From contig JAGSPQ010000337.1 in assembly GCA_018262385.1 (NCBI GenBank), positions 1 through 5,238 of the forward strand: a stretch of 5,238 bases of DNA, given 5' to 3'. Under the pieces are notes generated by a model. The model was not told where the DNA came from, searched no databases, and saw nothing but the letters and a program-made list of their open reading frames with translations. Shown here piece after piece: positions 4,417 to 5,238 of the stretch; the stretch's first letter is position 1; the number at the start of each line of letters is the position of its first letter. A program made the translations under genes and the position numbers. The stretch is from Myxococcaceae bacterium (lineage in GTDB: Bacteria > Myxococcota > Myxococcia > Myxococcales > Myxococcaceae).

Positions 4417-5238
4417 GTGCTCACCACCGAAGCGCATGGCCTGACGGACGTAGGCCGGAAGAGACAGCACAACGAAGACGCGATGCTGTTCGACCCCGCG
4501 CTGGGTCTGTACATCGTCGCCGACGGCATGGGCGGGCACGCCGCCGGCGAGGTCGCCAGCAACCGGGCGACCGAGGTCGTCAAGCAGCACGTCCAGGCCA
4601 ACAAGAACATCCTCAAGGATCTCGCGAAGGACGCCAGCCAGGCGACCCGCGCCGCCGCCGCCTCGCTGGTGGAAGTCGCGATTCAGCGCGCCTGCGCCGA
4701 CATCTACCGGACCGCGTCCACCGACTCGACCAAGCGCGGGATGGGCACCACCTTCGTCTGCATGGTGATCGCCGGTAACCGCGGCGTGATCGGCCACGTC
4801 GGCGACAGCCGGGTGTACCTGGTGCGCGCCGGCCAGTGCCATCGCCTCACCGAAGATCACACCCTGATCGCCGCCCAGCTGAAGGCGGGGACGATCACCC
4901 GCGACCAGGCCGCCACCAGCAACTACCGCAACGTGATCACCCGGGCGGTCGGGATCCAGGAATCGGTGCAGGTCGACACCCTGATCGTCGATCTGCTCCC
5001 CGGCGACACCTTCATGCTCTGCAGCGACGGGCTGCACGGCTACCTCGCCGACGACGAGGTCGCGCCGCTGGTCGCCGCGGTCTCCAACGCCGAGCTGCCC
5101 CAGCGCTTCATCGATCTGGCCAACGAGCGCGGCGGCAAGGACAACATCACCGCGGTGGTGGTGAAGGTCGCCGGCGAGGCGGGCGCGGCTTCCGAAGAGA
5201 CGGTCGAAGCCCAGTCGCGGATGGAGGCGCTGAAGAAG
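4417..5238 (+). CDS. PP2C-family Ser/Thr phosphatase (3' end cut by window)
   Basis: The window holds 274 codons without a stop. They cover an essentially complete PPM/PP2C catalytic domain (about residues 8-252), which removes phosphate from Ser/Thr using two metal ions. Every main motif is present: GRKRQHNED (13-21, metal Asp21 and the conserved Arg16), ADGMGGHAAGE (35-45, Asp36), GMGTTF (108-113), GDSR (129-132), TEDHTL (145-150), NVITRAVG (172-179), LCSDGL (201-206, Asp204) and KDNIT (241-245, Asp242). It resembles the Stp/PrpC group of bacterial phosphatases and is soluble as far as seen. The start is GTG at 4417 with AAGG 11 bases upstream; no other in-frame start precedes the first motif. 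Residues 253-274 lie beyond the catalytic domain, so a C-terminal extension or second domain follows outside the window. The upstream FHA gene suggests a shared phosphothreonine pathway. Confidence 0.95.
   Translation, partial: MLTTEAHGLTDVGRKRQHNEDAMLFDPALGLYIVADGMGGHAAGEVASNRATEVVKQHVQANKNILKDLAKDASQATRAAAASLVEVAIQRACADIYRTASTDSTKRGMGTTFVCMVIAGNRGVIGHVGDSRVYLVRAGQCHRLTEDHTLIAAQLKAGTITRDQAATSNYRNVITRAVGIQESVQVDTLIVDLLPGDTFMLCSDGLHGYLADDEVAPLVAAVSNAELPQRFIDLANERGGKDNITAVVVKVAGEAGAASEETVEAQSRMEALKK

Noticed and set aside
3699..5037. Long minus-strand frames opposite the FHA and phosphatase genes
   Set aside because: No motifs, low-complexity composition, and the plus strand holds two well-defined domain proteins.

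Overview
This is a high-GC, densely packed bacterial chromosome segment. It looks like a member of the Myxococcota (myxobacteria). The grounds are strong G/C bias at third codon positions, a secreted lipoprotein with the myxobacterial-type Cys-rich repeat followed by FG-GAP/VCBS repeats and scattered D-A-G tripeptides, and an FHA/PP2C phosphothreonine-signalling pair. This assignment is inferred from gene content; no rRNA or other phylogenetic marker is present. Four of the six protein genes start with GTG.

Left part (1-1250, + strand): a short leader with a perfect 8-bp inverted repeat precedes an alpha/beta-hydrolase of the true-lipase type. It has a GHSTG nucleophile elbow, TPNRGT, a DGIVP acid region and a DHLD histidine region, and no signal peptide. 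Middle part (1302-2815, - strand): a lipoprotein gene is followed by a tRNA-Thr(CGU) gene. The tRNA has its own plausible promoter, whose -35 box overlaps the lipoprotein stop codon, and it ends in a clear intrinsic terminator. The tRNA unit and the lipase gene converge.

Right part (2841-5238, + strand): yacG (a zinc-finger gyrase inhibitor) starts only 25 bp from the divergently transcribed lipoprotein gene. It overlaps by 4 nt a gene for a small membrane-anchored helical protein, which overlaps by 8 nt a gene for an FHA-domain protein. After a 112-bp gap that holds a sigma-54-like promoter candidate comes a PP2C-family Ser/Thr phosphatase gene, cut by the right edge.

Read together, the right half looks like a phospho-signalling cluster: an FHA domain to bind phosphothreonine, a phosphatase to remove the mark, and a membrane-tethered partner. 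It is unusually headed by yacG. The most distinctive protein is the lipoprotein. It appears to be a seven-bladed calcium-binding beta-propeller in which one blade has lost its calcium loop and instead carries the only two cysteines of the propeller. No mobile element, CRISPR array or integration site is visible, and no stretch above 300 bases lacks a gene.
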